Below, piece by piece: positions 34,201-44,666 of a stretch of DNA of 64,000 bases. The translations under genes were made by a program, and so were the position numbers. Each line of letters opens with the position of its first letter. The stretch's first letter is position 1. The notes under the pieces are model-generated. The model did no database searches. It had not been told where the DNA came from and worked only from the letters and a program-made list of their open reading frames with translations. Source of the DNA: Corinectria fuckeliana (taxonomy: Eukaryota > Ascomycota > Sordariomycetes > Hypocreales > Nectriaceae); contig WPDH01000120.1 of assembly GCA_019137255.1 (NCBI GenBank), positions 215,287 through 279,286 of the forward strand, written 5' to 3'.

Positions 34201-35397
34201 TCTGGAGCACGTCTTGCATCGTGGGTCGGGTCATTGCCGCCGGAAAGGGCTCAGCCGAATGCATGGGATGGGTCTCTAGTGACATTGTACCTATTGGAAA
34301 AAGTGATGGCTGGCTCAACATCGAGGCTGAGGATGTCCCAGGTAAGTTCGCCAGTGAGCCCCCTTGATCTACCAAGACAGGACTAACGATACTCAGGAGA
34401 CTCGGCGCACCTTGGAAAGAAAGCCAGACTCTGGGCAAAGAAGCGCGTTGAGAAAGAGTCTTCCATCCTCGGAGACGCAGACTTATACTCTGTTTTCCCC
34501 GCTGACTTTATTATTCCCCACGAAAACAGCTACTCAACTCCTCCCCCGTCGTTATCCATCAAGCTGCGGTCCCTGGAGCTCGTTGCTCCAGCAAACGCGA
34601 TCCAGTCCACGCCCTTCACCAAGCAACAGTCGAGCGGGACGTCAACGCCTCATAGTACGACCGGAAAGGACCCTGAACTTCTGTCTTTCCCTGCTACCGT
34701 CAACTTTGATATGTCGATTGACGACCAGGTTCCCGAGAAGTTTTCCTTCTCGCTCGCATATGATGTCAACTTCGTCACAGCCCACCCATGCGCACCGTCG
34801 CGCGGAGTCAGGTTCTTGAAGTCCCCGACGAGCCCGACAATCCAGCAAATCGATGTGTCTGGGTCCGATCTGCTTGGCAAGAGTGCGCGCCCCGCTCATA
34901 GGACAGGTAAGACCACCGTCTTTGGTTCGAGGCCATGGTTAACACGGACGTCAGGTCATCCCTTACATAAATACTACAACTACACAGTCATGCACGTCTC
35001 GGAGCTTCTCAAGAGGCAGCACACGCCACTCTCGGAACTACTCGCAGTCCCAGACACGCCTCCCTTTCGTCCGTCCCAAAGGAACGGAAGCGATCGCGTG
35101 CTCGTCATCGACTGCATTACCAACATGGCGCCGGAGATGCCCTTGTCCCCGACCAGGGAACGTCTCACGTCCAAGTACAACATCGTCCAGCGAAGGGGTA
35201 GCTTTCCGGCCGCTGCGCAAATGCACTTCGAGTCGCGGAAGCGCCAGTTCGGGTCCGACATGGAGATCCTGGTGCGGGCCCTCTGCGCCCAGAACGGATG
35301 GAACGCCATCATCAGCCGCCGCAAGCGCGGATGTCTGGCCTGCGCTGTTAGGGAGGCGGGAGCTTTACAGTGGAAGGTCATCATCCGGGTGGAGTAA
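31259..35397 (+). CDS. Large conserved-looking protein of unknown function
   Basis: Exons 31259-31726, 32379-34341, 34397-34906 and 34955-35397 give about 1,127 residues. I do not recognise the family. Residues 1-155 are basic and Ser-rich (SGHKKSKSTVERH, GHKKSFSSLENK), suggesting a phosphorylated or membrane-near tail; a Pro-rich part follows (about 157-235). From about 235 (LKLERIMSTLTDGEIEKLFS) to the C-terminus the sequence is regular, with helices such as LTNQINALLKCLGTSNVWFD and a Lys/Arg-rich end (AIISRRKRGCLACAVREAGA) containing a CLAC pair. No transmembrane segment is clear. The first ATG after an upstream stop-free stretch is taken; an alternative start is at 31310. Intron 1 is 652 bases, far longer than others here, so a second promoter with a start at 32619 is possible. 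The last intron is ambiguous: its acceptor may be at 34954 or 34988, both in frame, and even retention keeps the frame open. Confidence 0.75.
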
Positions 35398-36079
35398 AGG
35401 AAAAGGGAATAATAATCGACGAGGGGAAGAGAAGGACCAATCTCTAGGCGTTTATTGTGTGGGCTTTTGTTTTGAAATGGCTGGTAATCTGCTTGGTTGG
35501 GCAGCTGTGTTAGGATGGCCTCGGGATACGATATGAACGATGTACAGAAAGTTGCTACAGCGCAGCTCATGTTTAATGCCACCTAAAGTATCCGGGAGGT
35601 AGGCCTCGGAAAGGATTTCCGTAAATGCGTCCATGCTGTTCAGTAGGGGCTTCCGAGAGCTTTAGTGTAAGCTCTGAAAAACATGACGAGAGTTGTTTGC
35701 CCGCCTACATTACTATCATTGCTTGCTTTTGGGGTCTTGTAAGTTCATCCAAGAGGCTCGCACACAAATGCGTCCATGAGAGTGAGAGACAGTGATTCAG
35801 TGCTGAATGGTAGGCTTGGGTTAGGCATAATGGTTTCTAGATTGGCGCTTCATAAGACTCGGTGCCATTGAGAGGACCTCGAAAGCTTCACTCACTTCGT
35901 AACCCGATTCATCACGGTCTCCAACTCTCCGCTCTGCTCACGACTTATCTCTTCTGAAGCTCTTGATTCGTCCTCAGGGTCCTCAGACCTGTGCTATTGA
36001 AGGTGTGATCTCAGCCCGTTACTCTTCATTAGTTGAAGGCATTAGAACTCAATAACAAGGCCTCGAGAAGCCCTCCATC
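35398..36079. other. Intergenic region between two unknown genes
   Basis: No gene is visible. It holds the 3' end of the large unknown gene and the promoter of the next one. Confidence 0.5.
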
Positions 36080-37063
36080 ATGGCGACAGACAACAAGCTA
36101 ATCAGGCTGGAGAATCCGAGAGAAGATCTCTGGCCGGAAGATGAAGTGAGCAACCAACTTGCGCTAGTCGAAGTCCAGCAACACCCGAAGCCAGCCATCG
36201 TCCAACGAAAGAAGACCATCAGGCGCAACGAGGTCGTCGAGCATGGGCGCGAACTACTCAAGAAGCTTTGCGACCGCCAGTTCGACCAGCAGGCTCTGGG
36301 CATCGAGATGGATGCGTGGCTGGACGAGCACAAAGTCAAAGTGCTGCCCGGAGACGCCAAGGACAAGATCTTCCTCTGGGGCTTGCGGTACGACATGAGG
36401 TTCAAGTTGTGGATCACCCAGGCGACCGAGGACCTCGATGAGTACACCTACACCTACGACGAGGAGGTCCCGCGGCCGTTCATCCTCGTCAAGAGGGACG
36501 TGCTCAAGGAACCGCTGCAAGAAATGCGGCTGATTGCGGCAGATCTGGACGGCACTCTGCAACGACGCGTCTTGCGGGCTACTCGACGCTTGGAGAACGG
36601 GCTGGAGTGGCTGGATTGGCACGAGCGGCAGCAATACGGGGAGCGCGAGGCCACGGCGCTGGAGCAGCAGAGAGCCCGAGACGAGCTTGTCGAAGCCACG
36701 ACCAAGCTGACAACCTCGTACGGGGATCTCAAAGCTTCCAGCTCCACGCTGAACGATCTCCTCCAGAGAGTCGACGGAGTCCTTTTAGCTGTCACTTCGA
36801 AGGATAGCGGGCCATGCAAGAAGCGACGACACGAACCGCCGTCGAGCAAGCAGGAGAGAATCGCACAGGACGTCCAGGTCCTGGTGGACACGCTCACGTT
36901 CAGGCTTCCGTTGAACCGCGCGGCTTTCGCGCAGCTTGAAAAGGTTCTGAGGCACTTTGACGAGGACGTTGTGGGTGGGATTGACTACGACCGCGAGCGG
37001 TGTCTCGCGCGGCGTGCCAAGCGTATCAACGAGGTTCTAGGCTCGGATGACGAGTTGAAATGA
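36080..37063 (+). CDS. Unknown protein with charged helical segments
   Basis: A single-exon frame of 327 residues, starting at MATDNKLIRL after a plain leader. I do not recognise it. It is rich in charged residues and mostly helical: a first block (NEVVEHGRELLKKLCDRQFD), a short Tyr-rich acidic strand (DEYTYTYDEEVPRPFILVK), then long heptad-like helices (RRVLRATRRLENGLEWLDWH and EQQRARDELVEATTKL) likely to form a coiled coil. A Lys/Arg cluster (KKRRHEPPSSKQER, about residues 252-266) could be a nuclear localisation signal. Codon use matches the neighbours and the opposite-strand frames are shorter, so the gene is probably real. A structural or nuclear scaffold role would be a guess only. Confidence 0.7.
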   Translation: MATDNKLIRLENPREDLWPEDEVSNQLALVEVQQHPKPAIVQRKKTIRRNEVVEHGRELLKKLCDRQFDQQALGIEMDAWLDEHKVKVLPGDAKDKIFLWGLRYDMRFKLWITQATEDLDEYTYTYDEEVPRPFILVKRDVLKEPLQEMRLIAADLDGTLQRRVLRATRRLENGLEWLDWHERQQYGEREATALEQQRARDELVEATTKLTTSYGDLKASSSTLNDLLQRVDGVLLAVTSKDSGPCKKRRHEPPSSKQERIAQDVQVLVDTLTFRLPLNRAAFAQLEKVLRHFDEDVVGGIDYDRERCLARRAKRINEVLGSDDELK

Positions 37064-37255
37064 GGCGAGGGGATCGTTGAATGACGGGCTCGAAGAGCGA
37101 CAATGAAAGCTTGGGAGTGATGGGGAGGCTGATGAGCGAAAGGGGGAGTATTCCAAGTTTCCGGGAGGCTAAAGCAGTACGGTGATTTTGAGCTTCATGA
37201 GATGAAATAAAAGTTCCTAGTTTACGCATCATTCAAGGGTGAAATTATGTATACC

Positions 37256-37294
37256 TACTATCTGTCTACTTACTATCTGTCTACTTACTATCAG
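37256..37294 (+). repeat. 15-base tandem repeat and adjoining palindrome
   Basis: The unit TACTATCTGTCTACT is repeated exactly at 37256-37270 and 37271-37285, with a partial third copy. About 13 bases further on, TCTAGACCTAGGCCTAGA forms an imperfect palindrome followed by TAGA repeats. It lies between two genes in the same direction; the rest of 37064-37499 shows no gene. Confidence 0.75.
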
Positions 37295-37499
37295 ATACGT
37301 AGGTATCTAGACCTAGGCCTAGATAGATAGATGTAAGTGACTTACTTCCCGTTTAAGCAGGTCGACCGAGGCCACAAGCAGTTTAGCGCCACCCATCCCC
37401 ACACTCAAACGCATGGAAGTCGACAGCTCGCAGCAGCCAAATTGCGACTTCAATCCAACCATCTTCAACTCCTCAACTCACAAACGACGAAACTGAACC

Positions 37500-38223
37500 A
37501 TGGCGCCCAACAAGGATCCTCGACGACCCGATCTGGGTGAGTTCCTGCTCTCTTTTCCCCTCCGCGCCCACTGCCGAGTCCTCCCCGAATGACTCGTACC
37601 GATGCGATGCGAATGCGGCGCGACACGACACGGCACGACACGACAGAAGCTAACCACCCAAGCAGTCATCCCGTACCAGGAGCCCAAGGCCAAGAGCGAG
37701 TCTACTGACTTCTCCACGACCTTGGCTACGACTCTGCCCATGGCGGCCATGTTCACCCGGAACAAGCTCATCGGATGGTACGTCTAGACCGGTCCGAGAA
37801 GCCAGCATCAAGTGGGAATAGTGCCCTTGGGAGCATCTCGCTACGATGGCGACGAAAAACAAACAAACCCTGACCGAGCGATCGACTTGCGAAGATGCTG
37901 CCGATGCTAACTCGAGCGTGCGCAAACACAGGGCGGCCGTCGTCTTCTCTATCCAGAGCTGGCTGGGCGAGAGCGAGGACGCGCAGAAGAACTCCACGAC
38001 CCCTGGCTACTTCTCCGTCGGCATGGCTAGTACGTCTCCACCCCGAACACCTCCGAGAGCTGTTACACACGATGTTTTTGCGCAAGGTTGGGCTGGCCTG
38101 AGTTCAACGGACCTTTGCTAACGCTGGAAACCCGCAGTCATGTCTCTGGCAGTTACCTACCTGCCCATGTTCATGCCTCCTATTGGAGGTCCCGCGGCCG
38201 TCAAGCCTGTGCCTTTAAACTGA
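37500..38223 (+). CDS. PAT complex subunit Asterix (UPF0139 family)
   Basis: Exons 37500-37536, 37666-37777, 37932-38029 and 38138-38223 give 110 residues. The N-terminal signature NKDPRRPDLVIPYQEP is formed by joining exons 1 and 2; the body continues with two hydrophobic segments (LIGWAAVVFSIQSWLG and MAIMSLAVTYLPMFMPP) and ends PIGGPAAVKPVPLN. That matches Asterix (WDR83OS), a small ER membrane protein which with CCDC47 forms the PAT chaperone complex that protects hydrophilic-containing transmembrane helices during insertion. All splices keep frame: donors GTGAGT, GTACGT and GTACGT, acceptors CAG. Three introns in a 333-base coding sequence is dense, and none of the exons alone would be found as a long open frame. 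The Ser-rich middle (DAQKNSTTPGYFS) is the expected lumenal or loop portion. Confidence 0.88.
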
Positions 38224-40375
38224 AGGGCATGTTAATACGGAACAAGGTATTCTTAGATCGTCGGCGGCGGGTCTTTACGTCGGCGTTAAGAGCGCAGATC
38301 TGGCGTCGGGCTAGAGCTGGGGACGATGAGGTTGTACGGACACTGTAATTTGCGCTTTGTAATAACTATCACGGATCATTTTTCTAGCCATCGCCCATGG
38401 TACCGTTTGATTGGCGCTGTGTGAGCTGTTGCAGCCCTACGATATATGGGAACAGGTCATGTCACGGTATACACTAACCAACTTGACAGATTAGCAAAGG
38501 GAAGAGATGTGCTTGCTCAAGTTGGAACTTTGCGGCGCGCCGGCACGGAACAGCCGAGGAGCAAAACCGGCCGGGGATGGGGACGGCTCCGATACGGAGA
38601 TCCCAAGGGACGTTTCCCGATCGGTGAACCTCTGAGCAAGTTATCCCATATCCAGAAGATGAACATGTGCGCCATCATGTCATTATCACATTCACGACAG
38701 AGAAATCTCACAGTTCGCCGTCTCAAGCTCCCCGTTAGTTTTATCGGCGACTTCCTCTGGCTCGGGATAGGTAGACTCGGCTGAGGCCCTCGAGCACATC
38801 TCGCATTGAAGTTTCGAGCCACAACACACTATAATGCGTTCACTTAGACGGGCCATCACGGGTAGACTTCGGGCATAGCAGTGTCACCTTAGCTTGATCT
38901 TCCTAATACGACATCCTACACGTCAAGACAAGCCGACAGCATTAGCAACCCCCACGAGCAGTTTGGTAATCAGAAGACGGGTTTTTACACTCGCATGCAG
39001 CTCCACAGTAGAAGCGCCTTTTTGCAGAAGGAATGCCTTGCGTGCTCCTAGGCCATACCATCTTCATCAAAGGGTACTGTGGTTTTGCCGCCGTCATCAA
39101 AGTTACAGTTGGCAGGCTGGGTAACGTTCCTTAGATGAGACACAGGTCACGCTTGCGTCGACGCAGCGCGCACGCAGCACAGCCACTGATCATAGAAAAA
39201 GGCAAGCAAGAGAAGTACGCGAGGAAAGTCACAGAGATTACCTACGTATTTGAGTTTCTTACGACTTATACGCTCCTATATTCACGGCTTGGCCCTTCGT
39301 TCTGAAAGATGTTGGTACCGCGATATCACCACAGCCTGACCTGTGTGTTTAGTAAACAGAGTGAGCCGTCAATCTTTACAGTGCCACATCCGAGAAGCGA
39401 CGAGATCGACTGCCGCTCTGAATCAACGTTGCTCGCCCTTGTCGCCATTAACCCATGCTCGCCTCCATCTGTCGTCCCGTTGACCCAAATCACGGGCCTT
39501 CGCCGCTTCAACGATATTCCACGTATTGATACCAATCGTTCGCCCCATAGTTGAGCAATAAAGTCCAGATGTTCTTAGCTCTACTGTCTCGTGTATGGCA
39601 GGGCTGACGGGTCACTCTTCATGCCGGCCCAGTTATTATTTCCGGGCACCACCGTGTTATGAAACACTGACGGAAAACCATGGTCATTGTAAGACTATCA
39701 CATCGCTATCCACAAGAAAGACCAAACAGGCCATGAATCAGGCCGTTTTTCGCTTTCGTTTGGCTCGTTTGAAAGTGCGAGACATCTACACCTAACTAAA
39801 TTCGCCCTTTTAAAACGTACCTATGCATCGCCAACCCAAACCTCTCATACCAGTTGACCGTCTCTTCGCCGAACCTGGTTGCTAGATAATAATGCCAGTC
39901 TTCGGGCGTGCAGAAATTATCAGTAACCTTGGCATAGACAGATGGGACCACAAGACGGAACCCAAATGAAGGCACAGAAAAAGGCACGAAAAAAAGGACG
40001 GCGAAGAGAACTGGATGATAATGCTGCCTAGCAGGAGCATAATCGCTGATTCATAACATATACTTCGTACCGACGCTATGCTCGCGTCTCTTTGTCTATT
40101 GTGGCCACCTCATGCCAATCGCCATGCCCCCTTGCTTTTGTATTTGCATTTACTTTTGCTTTTGGGTCGAATTAGACGAAGACAACCCTCCGTTGAACGC
40201 CGGGAGACACCCCCGCCTCCCAATTTGCCATGGGGAAAAAAAGAAACCAACCGTCCGCCCAACGCCCCAAGTCCCTTGTGAGCGCGAGCGCGGAAGAAAC
40301 CCGCGCCCTCTCGTTTTACCATTCCTTTTCGGCCAGCCCCTCCCCTTGAGTTTTCTGATTGTGGATTGTGATGCA
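38224..40375. other. 2.15 kb region between convergent genes
   Basis: Convergent 3' ends of Asterix and TFIIE-beta. No complete gene is visible. A possible orphan exon on the minus strand (39796-39987) and one TACTTCGTA motif at 40071-40079 are noted separately. Confidence 0.5.
39796..39987 (-). other. Possible orphan exon or gene relic
   Basis: A 63-codon frame reads PEDWHYYLATRFGEETVNWYE and looks protein-like, rich in aromatic and acidic residues, with an ATG start. Just after LAMHR there is a GTACGT donor-like site (about 39816-39821), but I could not find a following exon on the minus strand. It could be the remains of a gene or chance. The family is not recognised. Confidence 0.25.
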
Positions 40376-41302
40376 TCACCGTCTCATGCCACTGTAGTCC
40401 TGCATGAGGTGCGCCATGTGGACGTTGGTCGCCTTGCCGCCGCGCTTGCCTGCGCGCTTCCGCTGGGCCTTGGGCTTCGCGCCCGCCTGGGCGTTCTTGT
40501 GGGGGTCGTCGCTCGTGGGCTTCTGTCCGACATTGACCAGCTTACGGTGCATGTCTTCGGTGCTGGGCAGGGGCACGCGGTGCCACATGGTGAGGAACTC
40601 GGGCTGGACGCTGTAGTGCAGCGAGGCGTCGTCGAGCCAGACGGCGCGCGGCAGGTTGTCCTTCTTGGTCCTAACGACGAGAATCTTGTGCTGGCGCTCC
40701 AGCGACGAGATGGTGTCCTCGCAGTCCGGCCAGCCGTCCTTAAGGTCCTTGACCGAGACGCCCGAGGCATCCGACTTGCGCTGTAGGTGGGCGAGCAGCG
40801 ACGTTGCGTCCTTGACCCCGGGGATGACGGGCCTGTGCGAGTACATGCCCGTCTGCCACGTCTGCTCGCTGAGGCCGCCGTCGGGCCGCCAGTCGATGCG
40901 GGGGTGGCCGCGCAGTCCCTCGGCGAGCTCGCGCTTGTGCTCCTCGGCGTAGCCGCGCAGGCTCAGGTGGTCGATGATGTCGGTGATGGTCTTGTCCTCG
41001 CCCTTCTTCTTCAGGTACTCGACGGCAAAGGTCATCTGGGTCTTGACCTCGGAGCCATAGCCGGTGAGCTGGGGCTGCGAGTAGGGCACGTCGGGCACGG
41101 CATCGCGCTTGCGCTTGACGCTCGGGGTGTTTGGGTCGGAGGCGGCCGAGGGCGAGGGCGAAGGCGGCGCGAGCGAGGGGACCGCGAGCGAGGAGTTCTT
41201 GGCGACGGCGGGTTTTGTGGAAGACGGGTTGGAGAGCTTCGTGGCGGCTGACGCCAGGGTTCCCTTGAAGGCGTTGGCCTGCTTGTCCAGGTACGACGAC
41301 AT
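40376..41302 (-). CDS. TFA2: Transcription initiation factor IIE subunit beta
   Basis: A single-exon frame of 308 residues. After a Ser/Pro/Ala-rich leader (about residues 1-70) comes the winged-helix core seen in Tfa2/TFIIE-beta: VKTQMTFAVEYLKKKGEDKT, ITDIIDHLSL and the wing RIDWRPDGG, followed by a second winged-helix region (LLAHLQRKSDASGVSVKDL, DTISSLERQHKILVVR). The C-terminus is strongly basic (KPKAQRKRAGKRGGK) and ends HLMQDYSGMRR. TFIIE-beta pairs with TFIIE-alpha in the RNA polymerase II preinitiation complex, recruits TFIIH and helps open the promoter. Length and order fit fungal members. The high GC of the third codon positions creates sizeable shadow frames on the plus strand across the whole gene. 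A CCAAT-like word lies near 41697, too far for a firm claim. Confidence 0.92.
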   Translation of the reverse strand: MSSYLDKQANAFKGTLASAATKLSNPSSTKPAVAKNSSLAVPSLAPPSPSPSAASDPNTPSVKRKRDAVPDVPYSQPQLTGYGSEVKTQMTFAVEYLKKKGEDKTITDIIDHLSLRGYAEEHKRELAEGLRGHPRIDWRPDGGLSEQTWQTGMYSHRPVIPGVKDATSLLAHLQRKSDASGVSVKDLKDGWPDCEDTISSLERQHKILVVRTKKDNLPRAVWLDDASLHYSVQPEFLTMWHRVPLPSTEDMHRKLVNVGQKPTSDDPHKNAQAGAKPKAQRKRAGKRGGKATNVHMAHLMQDYSGMRR

Positions 41303-42132
41303 GGTGGGCAGGTTCGGGGATAATCGTGGGCTAGCTGATGGACAGTCGGTTGTTCGTGGAGTTTGCGAGGTGGAAATATGTCAGGAGAAAGTCGGATGGC
41401 AAAAGACGGGAGGTGAAAGGCGGGAGGTGCACGGCGAAAAGCGAAAAAGAGAGACGGGGGACAAAGGAGAGCGGAAGTGATGTGAGGGTGAACCAAGGTT
41501 GACGTTGACGTTGCTCTGTGTGAGGCGAGGCTGAATGTTTGTCAAGATGTGGCTATCAAGGTGGGGCGTCGCGTGGCGCAACCCGGAGCAAACGCGGCCA
41601 GTATTAGCAGCCAAGATGGATGCGCTTCAGCCACACAGCCTTGCGTTATGGCGACGTCGTCTCAACTGAGCGGGAAGTGGAATACGTCTAGATAGGTAGC
41701 CAATGAGCTGGATTGCGTCGTGGTCAATCGTTTTTCGTCGATTTAAAAAGAGGATATACATCTACTGCCCAAGATTTCCTTCTTCTGGATGGAAAATTTA
41801 AAACACTCTCCCATGCAACACCGTGCTCCGTAGCCTTGCCTCGCGCAGCAGAAATTGCGCCCCTCGACAAGGATGCCATTTCAATCCTTGGGTCTTCGCG
41901 CCCACCCCAACAAAAAAATCGGGGACTCATGGGGGTTGGAGCCGCCCTCGGAATGATTCATGTCCAAGCCAGGATCTGTTGCGCGCCGTCTAGATTTGCG
42001 CGGTACCAAGGCCAAACTCCCAATTGCACATGTCGGTCGGCTTCGGCGGTCGAGCCAGCATTTAGATTCCCACATTAAAAAACAAATTGCGGTATGCGAT
42101 ACCAGCTAAAGGGGTTGGTCATGGCGACGCGC
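41303..42132. other. Intergenic region upstream of TFA2
   Basis: No gene is seen in these 830 bases between the TFA2 start and the cytochrome b5 stop, both on the minus strand. The TFA2 promoter must lie here. Confidence 0.5.
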
Positions 42133-42685
42133 TCACGCTTGCTGCTGCTGGGACTGGGCGGCGGCCTGCTGCTGCAAGTACTGGTAGCCAACGTAGGCCA
42201 GGAAGCCACCGACAACGACGACGGCGTAGAGGCCGAGGCTGAGGCCGCCCTCGCTCTTGCTGGAGTTCTGAGAGTTGCCGGGTGCAGAGCTCTTGGGGCC
42301 AGGGTCGCCGGCCTAGGAGAAGAAGTGTCAGTCTTCTGGGCTTATGCGCAATTGAGCAGTGGGAATTGGGTTCTTACCTGGCGCTTCAGCTCACCAACGT
42401 AGAGCTTCTCGAGGACCTCTCGGGCCTCGTCGCTGTGGCCAACATCCTCAAAGGCCTCGGTTGAGTCCTGGCCAGCAACGTCCAGCATGACCTCTTCACC
42501 ACCACTGTGAGGAGAACGTTAGCCTGGGGCGGGCGCGCACAAGAGATAAGGGAGGGGGAGACGCACGGGTGCTCGTCGAGGAACTTGGTGCAGTCGTAGA
42601 CCTTGTCGTGAATCACAACGAACATGTCGTTCTTGGTGTTGTGCTCAGCAACATCCTGGAAGGTGTACTCCTTGATCTCGGCCAT
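42133..42685 (-). CDS. CYB5: Cytochrome b5, tail-anchored
   Basis: Exons on the minus strand are 42685-42567, 42504-42378 and 42312-42133, giving 141 residues. The heme domain starts EIKEYTFQDVAEHNTKND and carries both axial histidines: His39 in DEHPGG (the codons after it are completed by the first splice) and His63 in DVGHSDEA, 24 residues apart as in all microsomal b5 proteins. After a Ser/Asn-rich linker, SLGLYAVVVVGGFLAYVGY forms a single C-terminal membrane anchor, followed by a Gln/Ala-rich tail. This is the ER electron donor for fatty-acid desaturases, sterol synthesis enzymes and some P450s. Donors are GTGCGT and GTAAGA, acceptors CAG and TAG. The upstream 1.7 kb holds no gene, so regulation could not be judged. 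Confidence 0.95.
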
Positions 42686-44399
42686 CTTTGCTGCGTTGGC
42701 GGGGGGGTGGTGGGTATGTGTGTGGAAGGATGTAGGCAGTCTTCGACGGTGGACGGAGAGCGTTGAGAGGCAGCAACGGGCGCGAGGTTTTGGTCGTCGT
42801 TTCCGGGCGGGAGAAGCGAGTTGGAGGAGCTGAAGAGGAGGGTCGGCAATGCAGTGGGAGAAGCAGATGGAAAGTAGAAGAGGAGAAGAAGGATGGAAAC
42901 GCAGGATGGGATGGCAGAAAGCCCGAGAGAGTGTGCAATCGAGGCCACGGTGCGTGCCCGTCCCCTGTCGCGGCAGCCACCCTACAACAAGCGCTACTAG
43001 TAACTAGTAGGGACTAAGTTAGGGAGTTGGGGCACCTTCCATTGGGACTTGCGGTTGGGGTACGGAACAATCTTACAGGATGTACCTGGACTGGTACCCG
43101 ACCTCTTCTTGCTACGGATGGAAGGCTCCCCTACGCCGTGGAGCCCACAGGACGGTGGACAGCCCAAACAGCGGCCAGAGCCAGTCCCGAGGCCCCCGGG
43201 GACAGCACGGCAGTTCAGGTAGCGCAGAGGTACCTCCCCAGGTACCTCCATCTCCCGCCACGACTCGCTGGTCGGTGGGAAAGGGAAGAAGAAAAAAGGG
43301 TCCAACGGGTCTCTCTTTAGCCCCCTCCACATGCTGCATCCACTGAGCTACCGCGGAGCCCAACCCAGCAGCCCAGCCAAAAATCAACGCCGCGGCGTTT
43401 CGTTGCTGAGGTGCTCTTGGAGTCCTGGTAAGCTACGCTACGTACGATCGGTTTGCCCAAGTTCCGGCCCCATGAGCATCCACTCCTCTATTGCGCACTC
43501 GGCCAATTGCAGGTGCTGATATTACCGCCCTCGCGCCCTGATTGGCCTGTTCTTTGCTAGATAGCTCCCTGGTAGGAGATTCCTTTGCAACAGTTTTCTG
43601 CCGGGAAGCTTATCGATGGCCCGCGGGACAGCACCCACTCCAGTCCAGGTACGAATACGCAGCGCAGTGCAGCCCGACTTTTTCCATTCCCCAACCAGCC
43701 CGCGGTCACCGTCATTTCGCCAGAGAGAGGGACGCCCAGCCAGGAAGCCGGAAACCGGAGACACTACCGATGGGAGTTGGCTCTTATCTCTTTGGCTGTT
43801 GCCGATTCCTGTTCCGCTTCTTCTTTAGTTGATTTACTTCTGACCGTGTATTAATTAACTTATATCTACTTAAAACATACCTTAAGTAGACCCTCGGCTT
43901 CCGGCCTAGGAGGGAAATTGCCCTTTTCAGCAATCCTTTGAACCGTCAAAGAAACAAAACAATGCCTCCGCCGAGCTTCAGCTTCCAGGCAACTATTTCC
44001 GGAGACCATGCCGACCACCTTCATACTCACTCCGTGTCCAAAGGAAGCCTTTCCGCCCACTCTCGCCCACTTTCGCGACAACTACCCCGCCTCCGCGAAA
44101 GCCGCTAGGTATCTCAGCCGGTCCTAAAAGCCTCGGCCTCCCGTTTCTGTCTCGATTCCCCCGGAGCGGGGAGGTTGGAGCTAAGAGCATCTGGTGCGTC
44201 GTCTTTGATAAAGGCGATATGTCGGCCTGTTCATCCCAATCCCAGTTTCCGAATTCCCGAAGAGGAGCTGTCTCGCGCTGTCTCGAGGCGGGGTCACGCA
44301 TCGTGCATTCGCCTACTTGTGCTCTATCAAGTCATGATATACGGGGCAGTTCGCAAATAATTGCCAATTCGCTCTCCGCAGTCTTGCAGCATCGGTTAA
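42686..44399. other. Intergenic region between cytochrome b5 and the Nudix relic
   Basis: No supportable gene. The first 300 bases are probably the b5 promoter and leader, purine-rich on the plus strand. Further on the open frames are short and overlapping. The missing 3' half of the Nudix gene would be expected just before 44400, but no related sequence is seen. Confidence 0.5.
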
Positions 44400-44666
44400 C
44401 TACTGCTGGAAAATGGGGAGCAGATGGCATGGATAACCCGTCTCTTCCTGCACCTCCCTAAGCGCCGCCTCGCCCCGCGACTCGCCACAGTTCCGTCGGC
44501 CCTTGGCGAGCAGCCATTCCCCAGTGGCGCCGTCGTCTGCGCCTGTGCGATAGTGAAGCAGGCAGACCTTGTTCATGCATCCTGAGAAGTCAAACAAGAC
44601 CGCGCCGCTGCTCTCGACGAATTGTTCCGAGGTATATTGAGTGGTTCGAAAGTTAGAGGGTGCCAT
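44400..44666 (-). pseudogene. Truncated Nudix hydrolase
   Basis: Eighty-eight residues start at MAPSNFRTTQYTSEQFVESS and include a complete Nudix box: G56, then five residues to E62, seven to R70-E71, then E74-E75 and G77. The sequence GEWLLAKGRRNCGES precedes and overlaps the box. The frame stops right after HLLPIFQQ, while fungal relatives continue for roughly another hundred residues of the same fold. So the catalytic motif is intact but the domain is cut. A frame opening 23 codons earlier (44735) exists, but the inner ATG fits the family start. A real splice junction near the end was looked for but none leads to Nudix-like sequence. The DNA on the upstream side is A+T-rich and looks rearranged, consistent with decay. 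A short functional product is unlikely. Confidence 0.7.
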
